DNA of 64,000 nt from an uncultured Lachnospiraceae bacterium. GTDB lineage: Bacteria; Bacillota; Clostridia; Lachnospirales; Lachnospiraceae. The DNA is taken from NCBI GenBank assembly GCA_910587305.1, contig CAJUKV010000007.1, positions 1-64,000 of the forward strand, in the 5' to 3' direction. Positions 9,175 to 16,506 of the stretch are shown here, one piece after another (positions within the stretch are counted from its first letter, which is position 1; every line of letters starts with the position of its first letter). A program made the translations under genes and the position numbers. The notes below the pieces were generated by a model. That model had not been told where the DNA came from. It searched no databases and saw only the letters and a list, made by a program, of their open reading frames with translations.

Positions 9175-10062
9175 ATGAGTGGTTCTAGTAAAAAAGGCCT
9201 TACTTTGCAAGAGAAACACGGCCTTACGGGATGGGTGTTTTTAACACCTGCGGTGCTGCTGATTTGTTGGACCAGTTTCTACCCCATGATTCAGGCATTC
9301 ATTTTATCCTTAAAAACAGGTATGGGTGTTAACTTAAGCTTTTCAGGCTTCAGCAATTATGCCCGTATCCTGAAAGATCCTACATTTAAGCAAACTCTGT
9401 TTAACACGTTTTTCTACTTAATTATCCAGGTGCCGGTTATGCTTGTTCTGGCATTAATCTTAGCTTCCTTGTTGAATAATAAGCAGTTACGTTTTAAAGG
9501 GCTGTTCCGTACCTGTATCTTCTTACCATGCGCCACATCACTGGTATCCTACGCTATGATCTTCCGCTCCCTGTTTGCAAACGACGGGTTCGTAAATACC
9601 GTGCTGCGCGGCTTTGGAATGAGTCCTGTTATGTGGTTTGCCAACGCGTGGACAGCCCGGGCGGTTATCATCATAGCCCTCATTTGGCGGTGGACCGGCT
9701 ACAACATGGTATTTTACTTATCCGGCCTGCAGAATATTGAATATTCCGTTTATGAGGCGGCGAGAATTGACGGTGCTAGTCCCATGCAGACTTTCTTTAG
9801 GATTACCGTTCCGCTTTTAAAGCCCACCATTTTGCTGACTACCATCACTTCCACAAATGGTACGCTGCAGTTGTTCGATGAATCGTTGAACCTGACAAAC
9901 GGCGGTCCCGGTAAATCCACCATGACCATGTCGCATTACATATATAATACATCCTTCGTGCAAAGTCCGAATTTCGGTTATGCGGCGGCGATGTCCATTA
10001 TTATCCTGGTATTGGTTGCCATTCTGGCAATAATTCAAATGAAAGTAGGTGATGAGAGATGA
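9175..10062 (+). CDS. Sugar ABC transporter permease, MalF type
   Basis: Inner-membrane permease of 295 residues with about six membrane segments and the MalF/UgpA coupling motif EAARIDGASPMQTFFRIT near residue 202. The ATG at 9175 follows GGGAGGG; an in-frame ATG 33 bp upstream is less well placed. It overlaps the next permease by 4 bp (ATGA), so the two are translationally coupled. It forms the translocation pore with that protein and receives substrate from the lipoprotein encoded upstream. Confidence 0.93.
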   Translation: MSGSSKKGLTLQEKHGLTGWVFLTPAVLLICWTSFYPMIQAFILSLKTGMGVNLSFSGFSNYARILKDPTFKQTLFNTFFYLIIQVPVMLVLALILASLLNNKQLRFKGLFRTCIFLPCATSLVSYAMIFRSLFANDGFVNTVLRGFGMSPVMWFANAWTARAVIIIALIWRWTGYNMVFYLSGLQNIEYSVYEAARIDGASPMQTFFRITVPLLKPTILLTTITSTNGTLQLFDESLNLTNGGPGKSTMTMSHYIYNTSFVQSPNFGYAAAMSIIILVLVAILAIIQMKVGDER

Positions 10063-10868
10063 TGAGCAAGGGTAAAAAATTCTTTATGTATGCATTTTTG
10101 ACAATTTTTTCTCTGCTTTCCATATTCCCGCTGTACTATATGCTTTGTGCGGCTACGAATAAAAGCATAGACGTTATTGCCGGCAGGCTGATACCCGGCA
10201 CTTATCTGATTGAGAATTACAAATCTCTGATTGCCAACCAGAACCTGGGATTAGCCCTTTGGAATTCTTTCAGGAACGCTTTGGTTCTGACGGTGCTTTG
10301 TCTTCTGGTATGTTCCATTGCTGGTTACGGCTTTGAAATTTACCATGACAAGGGAAAAGACGCCGTATTTACGGTTCTTTTAACGGCCATGATGATTCCC
10401 TTTGCCGCTGTCATGATTCCCATGTTCCGTATGTTTTCATCTTTGAACATGGTAAATACTATGGCTGCTTTCATGTTACCGTCCATCTCAACGCCGTTCA
10501 TGATTATGATGTTCCGACAGGCGTCGCGTTCATTCCCTCATGACATTATTGAGGCGGCCCGGATTGACGGACTCAGCGAGCTTGCTATCTTCTTCCGCAT
10601 GTTTTTCCCTACCATGCGTTCCACATACGCGGCGGCAATGACCATCGTCTTTATGAACGCCTGGAACAATTACCTGTGGCCGAAGGTTATCCTCATGACA
10701 AACGAGTCCATCACCATGCCTATGCTGGTTGCCAATCTTCTGGGCGGCTACACGGTTGACTATGGTATGCTGATGCTCGGCGTATTTATCTGTACCATTC
10801 CTACCGCTATCGTATTCTTCTGCTTACAAAAGAGCTTTGCGGAAGGTATTACCGGAGCTGTGAAATAA
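10059..10868 (+). CDS. Sugar ABC transporter permease, MalG type
   Basis: Second pore subunit, 269 residues, six predicted membrane segments, with the coupling motif EAARIDGLSELAIFFRMFFPTM at about residues 166-187. The start overlaps the stop of the first permease gene (ATGA). It is the last gene of the operon and is followed by a terminator hairpin. Specificity cannot be read from the sequence. Confidence 0.93.
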   Translation: MMSKGKKFFMYAFLTIFSLLSIFPLYYMLCAATNKSIDVIAGRLIPGTYLIENYKSLIANQNLGLALWNSFRNALVLTVLCLLVCSIAGYGFEIYHDKGKDAVFTVLLTAMMIPFAAVMIPMFRMFSSLNMVNTMAAFMLPSISTPFMIMMFRQASRSFPHDIIEAARIDGLSELAIFFRMFFPTMRSTYAAAMTIVFMNAWNNYLWPKVILMTNESITMPMLVANLLGGYTVDYGMLMLGVFICTIPTAIVFFCLQKSFAEGITGAVK

Positions 10869-10901
10869 AAGTAAAGTGATAAGTTTATTCATAAATCGGA
10901 T

Positions 10902-10939
10902 AACAAAAGCAATCAGTTTATGGCTGGTTGCTTTTTGTT
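10902..10939 (+). terminator. Rho-independent terminator of the importer operon
   Basis: AACAAAAGCAATCAG pairs with GCTGGTTGCTTTTTGTT over a TTTATG loop. The T-run is part of the stem base, so it may work in both directions. Confidence 0.8.
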
Positions 10940-10947
10940 ATTTTCAT

Positions 10948-10982
10948 GTAATAAGCCGATTTGCAAAGCGTGTCGGCGCTTG
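10948..10982 (+). repeat. Family A dispersed hairpin repeat
   Basis: A diverged copy of the 37-bp unit that is tandemly repeated at 13088-13272. It keeps TAATAAGCCG, a purine-rich loop and GCGTGTCGGCG. It lies in the gap after the importer operon. Confidence 0.55.
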
Positions 10983-11023
10983 ACGGCCATATTCTAAACT
11001 ATGTGCCTCGCAGTCGTTTTGAA

Positions 11024-12034
11024 TCAGGATGCTTTATCAAGCATATCGTGGATATATCTCCGCAGGCCATCCTCCGTATCTATGCCATATTTCCGGTTCA
11101 CAGCAATATAATATTTCCTGATCCTCTCTTTCGGCAAAAGCTCACTGGAAGGAATACTGTCTCCATATCCTTTCCTCGCCTCCACCCATGGTTCCTCGTT
11201 ATGCGTAATCTTCTCCAATACTTTTCCGCCGTACATACCAAAAGTATTCACAACAAGGTCAATCACCCGCTTCTCATCATCCGTCAGAGCGCTTTCCGTT
11301 CCTTTAAGAAGTGCGAAACGCGCATCATCAATCGGATTATATTTGAAATCCCTGAACAGGTCATACACATCCGGATAAACCGGGCCGTGAATCCATGCCC
11401 TGCAATCTTCCTCAAAAATCGCTTTTCCATACAGGGCGGAATAAATGCCCTGTATGAAATACAATAGCTTCTGCAGCATGAGCGGGGTTACTTCTTCCAT
11501 TTTTTCAAACACATAAGCAATCACCCTGAGCATCTTACCCGAAACGGAAAACAGGCTCTCTATGCTGTCTGCCGCCGCCATCGCTTTTTTGTATGCCGCA
11601 TACGTCAGCCTCCCCTGATTCTCCATAAGTTTCCGCTTCATATATGCGGGAGAAGCCAACGCCGATTTTACAACATCCGAATACTCTTTGGAAGGCACCT
11701 GCCCCTCCAGATATCTCGGTATGGTCACCTCCCCAAATCCAAGCGCCAGAGATAACGGCGCCTTACCAATCTTATAAATATTCATGAGTTTTTCGATATC
11801 ATCAATCGACACAAGACCTTGTGCCGCTCTGTACTGCTTGTCGATTTCCTGAACATTCTTATCAATAAGGCCGGGAATACTCATTTCCTCACCGCACTCC
11901 GCACATACGGCCACGGTTATTGCAAATATGTAATCCTTATCCTTTATATTTCTTAAAATATCCTTCTTCTGCAAAAGGTACTCCGTCTCTTTTCTGCATG
12001 TTATACAGAAATCTCTTCTTCCCTTCTCTGCCAT
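11024..12034 (-). CDS. MqsA-like/Panacea (SocA, DUF4065) antitoxin
   Basis: A 336-residue protein with three modules. Residues 1-50 are a YgiT-type zinc finger with C10-x2-C13 and C44-x2-C47. Residues about 70-125 form an XRE-like helix-turn-helix as in MqsA (IYKIGKAPLSLALGFGEVTIPRYLEG). Residues about 165-320 are a Panacea/SocA (DUF4065) domain with the hallmark LQKLLYFIQGIYSALYGK and AWIHGPVYPDVY. Panacea domains are known to neutralise many unrelated toxins. GGAGG lies 6 nt before the ATG. The gene starts 26 bp after the stop of the putative toxin gene, a toxin-first order like mqsRA and higBA. It probably binds both the toxin and the operon promoter. Confidence 0.85.
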   Translation of the reverse strand: MAEKGRRDFCITCRKETEYLLQKKDILRNIKDKDYIFAITVAVCAECGEEMSIPGLIDKNVQEIDKQYRAAQGLVSIDDIEKLMNIYKIGKAPLSLALGFGEVTIPRYLEGQVPSKEYSDVVKSALASPAYMKRKLMENQGRLTYAAYKKAMAAADSIESLFSVSGKMLRVIAYVFEKMEEVTPLMLQKLLYFIQGIYSALYGKAIFEEDCRAWIHGPVYPDVYDLFRDFKYNPIDDARFALLKGTESALTDDEKRVIDLVVNTFGMYGGKVLEKITHNEEPWVEARKGYGDSIPSSELLPKERIRKYYIAVNRKYGIDTEDGLRRYIHDMLDKAS

Positions 12035-12060
12035 AATAAACCTCCATATTTGCCTTTTGA

Positions 12061-12447
12061 TTATTTAAAATAATATGTAAGCGGATACTTCTGTTCATGA
12101 AACGAAATAACAATCACAAAACAGTTCTCCAGCTTGTTAAATTTGATATACAAAGAAACTGTCTTTTCTTCCGTCCCATTTCTCTCCAAAAGAATTACAT
12201 CCTTACCAAATACGTACAATCTCTCATGTTCAAAACCTTTATGCTCATTCTGCAGAATCTCTGAAAAGTCCATTGCGGTAAGGCTCAATAGAATCTTCTT
12301 TGCCTTCGCTTCATCAATAACATAATTCAAAAACAAGTTTATATTATCCTGACGCCTGGCGTTTCGGTCAAGTCGGTATCTGTCGTTCTCAACAGCTTCT
12401 TTCACCTCGGAAAGATACTGCTCTATCTCCTTCTTATTAATATTCAA
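12061..12447 (-). CDS. Putative MqsR-like toxin of the Panacea pair
   Basis: A small basic protein of 128 residues from the preferred TTG start at 12447. That start has AGAGGA 7 nt upstream and lies downstream of the predicted transcription start. A longer frame reaches a TTG at 12528, but that codon is part of the -35 box of a near-consensus promoter, so the longer form cannot be made from that promoter. The layout resembles MqsR ribonucleases: an N-terminal amphipathic helix (EIEQYLSEVKEAVEND), a middle block LLSLTAMDFSEIL like the MqsR ISLSESDF region, and C-terminal strands VSLYIKFN...CFVIVISFHEQ. Resemblance was judged by eye. Pairing with an MqsA-type antitoxin directly downstream supports the call. 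It could instead be another RelE/MqsR-fold toxin. Confidence 0.65.
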   Translation of the reverse strand: MNINKKEIEQYLSEVKEAVENDRYRLDRNARRQDNINLFLNYVIDEAKAKKILLSLTAMDFSEILQNEHKGFEHERLYVFGKDVILLERNGTEEKTVSLYIKFNKLENCFVIVISFHEQKYPLTYYFK

Positions 12448-12499
12448 TATTTTATCCTCTGTGGATTTCGTGATGCGATTTTTTAATTTTTCTATCACT

Positions 12500-12528
12500 A
12501 TCATAACTCTATGATTGCTTTTTGTCAA
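12500..12528 (-). promoter_or_regulatory. Near-consensus promoter of the toxin-antitoxin operon
   Basis: On the minus strand TTGACA (12523-12528) and TATGAT (12500-12505) are spaced by exactly 17 bp. Transcription should begin near 12493, about 46 nt before the TTG chosen as toxin start. Confidence 0.82.
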
Positions 12529-12538
12529 TATTCAATCA
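12512..12538. promoter_or_regulatory. Candidate autoregulatory operator
   Basis: TGATTG (12512-12517) and CAATCA (12533-12538) form a perfect inverted repeat that brackets the -35 box. This is a natural place for the helix-turn-helix of the antitoxin to bind. Inference from position and symmetry only. Confidence 0.45.
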
Positions 12539-12585
12539 TCAAAACCGTAAAAAAGTTTTAAAGTTTACAAGTCAAAAATCTAATC

Positions 12586-12616
12586 AAAAAAAGCCGGTCG
12601 GATTCCTCCAACCGGC
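12586..12616 (-). terminator. Rho-independent terminator of the helical-bundle gene
   Basis: On the minus strand GCCGGTTGGA pairs with TCCGACCGGC and is followed by seven T residues, 15 bp past the stop codon of the gene ending at 12631. Confidence 0.88.
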
Positions 12617-12630
12617 ACTTCATATCTTAC

Positions 12631-13065
12631 TTATAAATAGGGACGAACATCTTCCACGAGCTTTTCTTCCACCTTAATCAGATGCTTGGCAATATTTTTG
12701 GATTTTTCATCGGCCGCCTTATATTGGTTTAAATATCTGCTCAGCGATTTCACGCCCATATTGCAGCCGTCTGTCATCAAATCCGCAATGGTTTCGTCCG
12801 ATTCGTTCATGGCCAGCATCACATTGGTTTTAATCCATGACATCCCCTTTGCCATGAGCTCCGGTTCTTTTCCGTCGTCGTGGAATTTGCTGATTAAAGC
12901 CTGAATTTCTTCTTTTAGCTCGTCATGATCATGCTTACAATCCACCAGATATTTCCGAAGTTTTTCATCATGTACGTAATCTAACACCTTATCGATTGAG
13001 GAAATTCCCATTTTAATGCCTGCATCACATTCCCGCAGTAATTTTATTGTATCCGGTTCAATCAT
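12631..13065 (-). CDS. Conserved hypothetical protein, predicted four-helix bundle
   Basis: A 144-residue acidic, almost wholly alpha-helical protein with no signal peptide or membrane segment. Charged heptad-like stretches (KLLRECDAGIKMGISSIDKVL, CKHDHDELKEEIQALISKFHDDG) suggest a ferritin-like or DUF2383-like bundle; H and E residues are present but no clear metal motif can be assigned. AGGAGCGG precedes the ATG and a strong terminator follows, so it is monocistronic. Function not recognised. Confidence 0.75.
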   Translation of the reverse strand: MIEPDTIKLLRECDAGIKMGISSIDKVLDYVHDEKLRKYLVDCKHDHDELKEEIQALISKFHDDGKEPELMAKGMSWIKTNVMLAMNESDETIADLMTDGCNMGVKSLSRYLNQYKAADEKSKNIAKHLIKVEEKLVEDVRPYL

Positions 13066-13087
13066 TTTCTTTCCGCTCCTTTTTCCT

Positions 13088-13272
13088 ACAATAAGCTGAC
13101 CCGCGAAGCGTGGCAGCGTTTGTTACAATAAGCCGGCTCGCGAAGCGCGGCAGCGTATGTTACAATAAGCCGGCTCACGAAGCGCGGCAGCGTTTGTTAC
13201 AATAAGCTGGCCCACGAAGTGCGGCAGCGTTTGTTACAATAAGCTGGCCCACGAAGTGCGGCAGCGTTTGTT
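13088..13272. repeat. Family A: five tandem 37-bp hairpin repeats
   Basis: Five head-to-tail 37-bp units start at 13088, 13125, 13162, 13199 and 13236. Each begins ACAATAAGC and ends GGCAGCGTTTGTT (one copy has GTATGTT). The centre folds into a 23-nt hairpin with a GAA loop: CGC-GAA-GCG in units 1 and 2, CAC-GAA-GCG in unit 3, CAC-GAA-GTG in units 4 and 5, a stepwise compensatory change. The outer stem is GCTG/CAGC in units 1, 4 and 5. GCGAAGC is known as an exceptionally stable DNA minihairpin. The rest of the 350-bp gap (13273-13415) shows nothing I can name. Confidence 0.9.
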
Positions 13273-13415
13273 TTTAAAGCCTTCCGGTATCTCTCCGTAC
13301 ACAACAGGCCAAAAGCGAATCTTGCCCGAACTGTGCGCCGAAAACTTTTTTCGATTTCGAAAGACTGTTTATGAAAAGCAGTATCCCCGTTTTTTTGTAT
13401 TTATATGTAAAAAAA

Positions 13416-14291
13416 TCAGCCGTTCATCAAATCATAATAAAAAATATACTGTTGCAATATGCCTTCGTATCCCTTATACCGCTCTATTGGAAAACCGTTT
13501 GGATATTGCGTCCTTAAAACTTTATTGATATGAGTATCCACCGGAAAAGCTTCCGTTTTGTGCAGGGCAAATAAGCAGATGCATTCCGCCACTTTTACGC
13601 CCACACCATACAGCTTTAAAAGCTCCGCCCTGGCCTGTTCATAATCCATCCGGCCAATTGCCATTAAGTCAATCCGGCCGTTTGCAATGCTGGCGGCCGT
13701 TTCATGAATGTAGCGGCTGCGGTAGCCTAAATTACAGGCGTACAGTTCTTCCAACGGAGCGTCCGCAAGAGCCTCTGGCGTTGGAAAATCATAATAGACA
13801 GCGCCTGACCCTGCCACTTTCTTTTCCCCATATCTTTCGCAAAGATAATCAACACATTTTCTAATCCGTTTGATATTATTCTGCTGGGATATGATAAAAG
13901 AAACGACCATTTCCCACAAATCCTGCCGGAGAATCCTTACGCCGCTGCCAAAGGCCGCCGCCTTTAAAAGATAATCGTCCTTTTCATCTATAAGGCTGAT
14001 AATCCTTCCATAATCCTCTTCCAAGTCAAAATATCCTTTCCATGTCCGCTCAAATTCTTCCGCCGTGCAGTGAAAGGTAATCTCGTCCGCTCCTTCCTCT
14101 ATTTCCAGAAATTTCCCATAGGCCGTAAGTCCGTACCATTCCGTCTCTGCGGCGTCTTTCCCGTTCCTGTCCTCAAAAGACTTGCCGCCTTCAAATTTGT
14201 TGCCCAGCGCGTTTAATTTTCGCAAACGGAAACACTGACCGGAATCGCAAATCTGCTTTATGGAAAAATTATCTTTTGCAATGCAAATCAT
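13416..14291 (-). CDS. 8-oxoguanine DNA glycosylase, OGG1 family
   Basis: A 291-residue bifunctional DNA glycosylase/lyase that should excise 8-oxoG during base-excision repair. An N-terminal OGG_N-like beta domain (residues about 1-110) includes the GQCFRLRK segment. The helix-hairpin-helix catalytic domain follows, with the Schiff-base lysine K233 in GVGVKVAEC and the activating D252 in FPVDTHI. The 19-residue separation matches human OGG1 (K249/D268). AAGGAG lies 10 nt before the ATG. Endonuclease IV is encoded 2.2 kb away on the same strand, but the genes are not contiguous. Confidence 0.9.
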   Translation of the reverse strand: MICIAKDNFSIKQICDSGQCFRLRKLNALGNKFEGGKSFEDRNGKDAAETEWYGLTAYGKFLEIEEGADEITFHCTAEEFERTWKGYFDLEEDYGRIISLIDEKDDYLLKAAAFGSGVRILRQDLWEMVVSFIISQQNNIKRIRKCVDYLCERYGEKKVAGSGAVYYDFPTPEALADAPLEELYACNLGYRSRYIHETAASIANGRIDLMAIGRMDYEQARAELLKLYGVGVKVAECICLFALHKTEAFPVDTHINKVLRTQYPNGFPIERYKGYEGILQQYIFYYDLMNG

Positions 14292-14350
14292 CTTTTACTA
14301 TACTCCTTCGCCATCAGTCCGGCTTATAATACGGCGCTTTTATATTTTTC

Positions 14351-14379
14351 TTGACAGCTGTCAACACGAGTTCTATACT
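14351..14379 (+). promoter_or_regulatory. Orphan strong promoter facing an opposing gene
   Basis: TTGACA (14351-14356), 17-bp spacer, TATACT (14374-14379) on the plus strand. The -35 is part of a perfect 14-bp palindrome TTGACAGCTGTCAA (14351-14364), so a second -35 faces the OGG1 gene on the minus strand. No plus-strand gene follows; transcription would run antisense into the gene at 14415-14954. Confidence 0.6.
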
Positions 14380-14414
14380 ATAAAAAAGAGATGGGTTTTT
14401 TGCCAAGTAAAATC

Positions 14415-14954
14415 TTATGATTCGAAAGGGTTGCTCATTTCTTTTTTTATGTCCATAATATCATAAAGATACATTTTTCCATCAGCATCGTGTCGTATCA
14501 ACATGGAGGCGTGAAATACATTGTACCGTTCTACTTCTCCATTATCATCATAGACAGGCAGTGCAAAACGCAAATTATACCGATACCATCTGTTTGCAGC
14601 ATTTCTATTGTGTTTTTCTCCAAAATTCTCCCTAAAATACTTTCCGGAAGCAACCTCAAGCATCTCCGGTATACCTTGTGATGCGTTTGCCTTTGCTTTT
14701 GCATTTGCCCCTTTCAGGGAATATGTATATCGGGAGCCAGTGTATTCATCCGGTAACTCTTTTCCAATATACACAATATCCTTTGTATCTGCAATTTCAT
14801 AAAACTCACCTACATAAGTTTCAAGGTATTGCTTAACATCATCCCAATTTACAGACCGCTTTCCTTTGAAAATAATATCGTTAATTAGCACAATCTTATT
14901 TCCCATTAAGTCTGTTACTATATTTACATTTCTATCCAAAATCATTTTCTCCAT
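14415..14954 (-). CDS. Orphan protein resembling a polyvalent-protein nuclease module
   Basis: A 179-residue soluble protein. From memory, the C-terminal two thirds resembles modules in large polyvalent proteins of Firmicute conjugative elements and phages, some of which are Barnase/EndoU/ColicinE5/RelE-like (PBECR) nucleases. Cues are KYFRENFGEKHNRNA, RWYRYNLRFALPVYD and VFHASMLIRHDADGKMYLYD, which give conserved-looking His, Arg and Tyr residues. The domain name cannot be fixed without a profile search. It stands alone, with no mobile-element gene beside it, so it may be a remnant or a domesticated domain. The segment AKAKANASQG is low in complexity. The start at 14954 is uncertain; an ATG at 14945 is also possible. 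Confidence 0.6.
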   Translation of the reverse strand: MEKMILDRNVNIVTDLMGNKIVLINDIIFKGKRSVNWDDVKQYLETYVGEFYEIADTKDIVYIGKELPDEYTGSRYTYSLKGANAKAKANASQGIPEMLEVASGKYFRENFGEKHNRNAANRWYRYNLRFALPVYDDNGEVERYNVFHASMLIRHDADGKMYLYDIMDIKKEMSNPFES

Positions 14955-15037
14955 CTAATTACCTGTTTTTATTGTGTTCTATCAGTCTTTCACCATTAAA
15001 GCAGAAAAACTGACCTGTTGAAAAATAATTTCATTAT

Positions 15038-16387
15038 TCAAATTATTCGCCTTATTTTCAACCTGTAACCGCTTAATCTGCCTATACAGGCAATTCCCGT
15101 CACATCCGCTAAGAACCACCCAATGGGAATAGCCCACCAGATACCCCTAACACCAATTTGGGGCAAAGGCGAGAGTAAATAGGCTAGCAATACTCTGGTT
15201 CCAAGAGATATGATTGTCAGCACGAGAGACATTTCCGGTTTTTCAACGCCCCGGTAAAAGCCGTACAAAAGAAACAAAAGGCCAATCCCACAGTAAAAAG
15301 CTCCTTCAATCCGCAGATATTCCGTTCCCGTCCGTATAATGTCGCTTTCCCCTGCCCCCACAAAGATTTGCATTAATTGCGGGGCCAGCACAAAAATCCC
15401 GGCGGAAATAACCATGCAGAAAGCAAGCGATACTGCGCCTGCCCGAAGCATCCCCTGCCTGATGCGCTCTTCTTTTCCTGCGCCATGGTTCTGGGAGATA
15501 AACAGGGAGAAGGCGTTTCCGAACTCCTGGGCAGGCATGTAGGCAAAGGAATCAATTTTAACCGCCGCCGCAAAGGCAGCCATAACCACCGGCCCGAAGC
15601 TGTTTACCAGACCCTGTATCATCAGAATCCCAAAATTCATCACCGACTGCTGGATGCAGGCGGCAAAAGAATTGCGGGCAATCTCCGCCCCGGTTTTTCG
15701 GTCGATGGGCAGCTCGCTCCTTGCAGGATGCAGATCCGGCTCCTTTATCCAGGTATAGATGCCAATCCCTGCGCCGGAAAGGGCCTGGGCAAGCACCGTT
15801 GCCGCCGCCGCGCCTTCCACTCCCATGTTCCATCCAACCACAAACAACACGTCCAGCACAATATTAATCACCGTTGCTATTCCCAGAAACCACAGCGGCG
15901 CAACGGAATTTCCAAGGGCGCGGAGAAGAAATGCAAAGAAATTATACAGAAAAACAAATACTATTCCAAAGAAAATCATTCTCACATACTCAAACATCAG
16001 CGGATAAACACTCTCCGGCACCTGCAAAATGTGCAGTATCGGATGAATCCCTGCAAAAACGACGACGTTTAAAAGGACTGTCACCGCCGCAATAAACAGA
16101 AAGGAGGCAAGCATACTCTTTTTCATCTGCAAAATATCTTTTTTCCCATAATAGACGGAAAATACCGCGCCGCTTCCCATACATAAACCAATTAAAATGG
16201 AAGTTAAAAAAGTCATAAGCGTGTAGGCGCTTCCCACTGCCGCAAGCGCCGAAGGCCCTAAATACCTTCCCACTATCAGCGTATCGGCTATATTATAGCA
16301 CTGCTGAAGAAGATTCCCCAATATCATGGGACCTGCAAACTTTAGCATGGTCCCCGTTACGTTTCCCTGTGTCAAATCTTTTTTCAT
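15038..16387 (-). CDS. MATE-family multidrug/cation efflux transporter
   Basis: A 449-residue integral membrane protein with about 12 predicted membrane helices in two homologous halves, typical of NorM/DinF-type MATE antiporters that export cationic compounds using a Na+ or H+ gradient. Family cues are the N-terminal MLKFAGPMILGNLLQQCYNIADTLIVGRYLG and the second-half repeat around MNFGILMIQGLVNSFGPVVMAAFAAAVKID. No strong Shine-Dalgarno is visible before the ATG. There is no adjacent regulator and its neighbours are unrelated. Confidence 0.92.
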   Translation of the reverse strand: MKKDLTQGNVTGTMLKFAGPMILGNLLQQCYNIADTLIVGRYLGPSALAAVGSAYTLMTFLTSILIGLCMGSGAVFSVYYGKKDILQMKKSMLASFLFIAAVTVLLNVVVFAGIHPILHILQVPESVYPLMFEYVRMIFFGIVFVFLYNFFAFLLRALGNSVAPLWFLGIATVINIVLDVLFVVGWNMGVEGAAAATVLAQALSGAGIGIYTWIKEPDLHPARSELPIDRKTGAEIARNSFAACIQQSVMNFGILMIQGLVNSFGPVVMAAFAAAVKIDSFAYMPAQEFGNAFSLFISQNHGAGKEERIRQGMLRAGAVSLAFCMVISAGIFVLAPQLMQIFVGAGESDIIRTGTEYLRIEGAFYCGIGLLFLLYGFYRGVEKPEMSLVLTIISLGTRVLLAYLLSPLPQIGVRGIWWAIPIGWFLADVTGIACIGRLSGYRLKIRRII

Positions 16388-16506
16388 AGCTAATTATCTT
16401 TTATCTCATTCCATAAAACATTATTTTACCCTTTATAAGGTCATTTCCGATTATATCGCAAAATCACCGTTCACTAAAGCCTGTTTAGACAAATCAGCCA
16501 AAAAAT

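Noticed and set aside
13088..13272. Possible CRISPR array at the tandem repeats
   Set aside because: The 37-bp units are directly adjacent with no spacers, and no cas gene is nearby.
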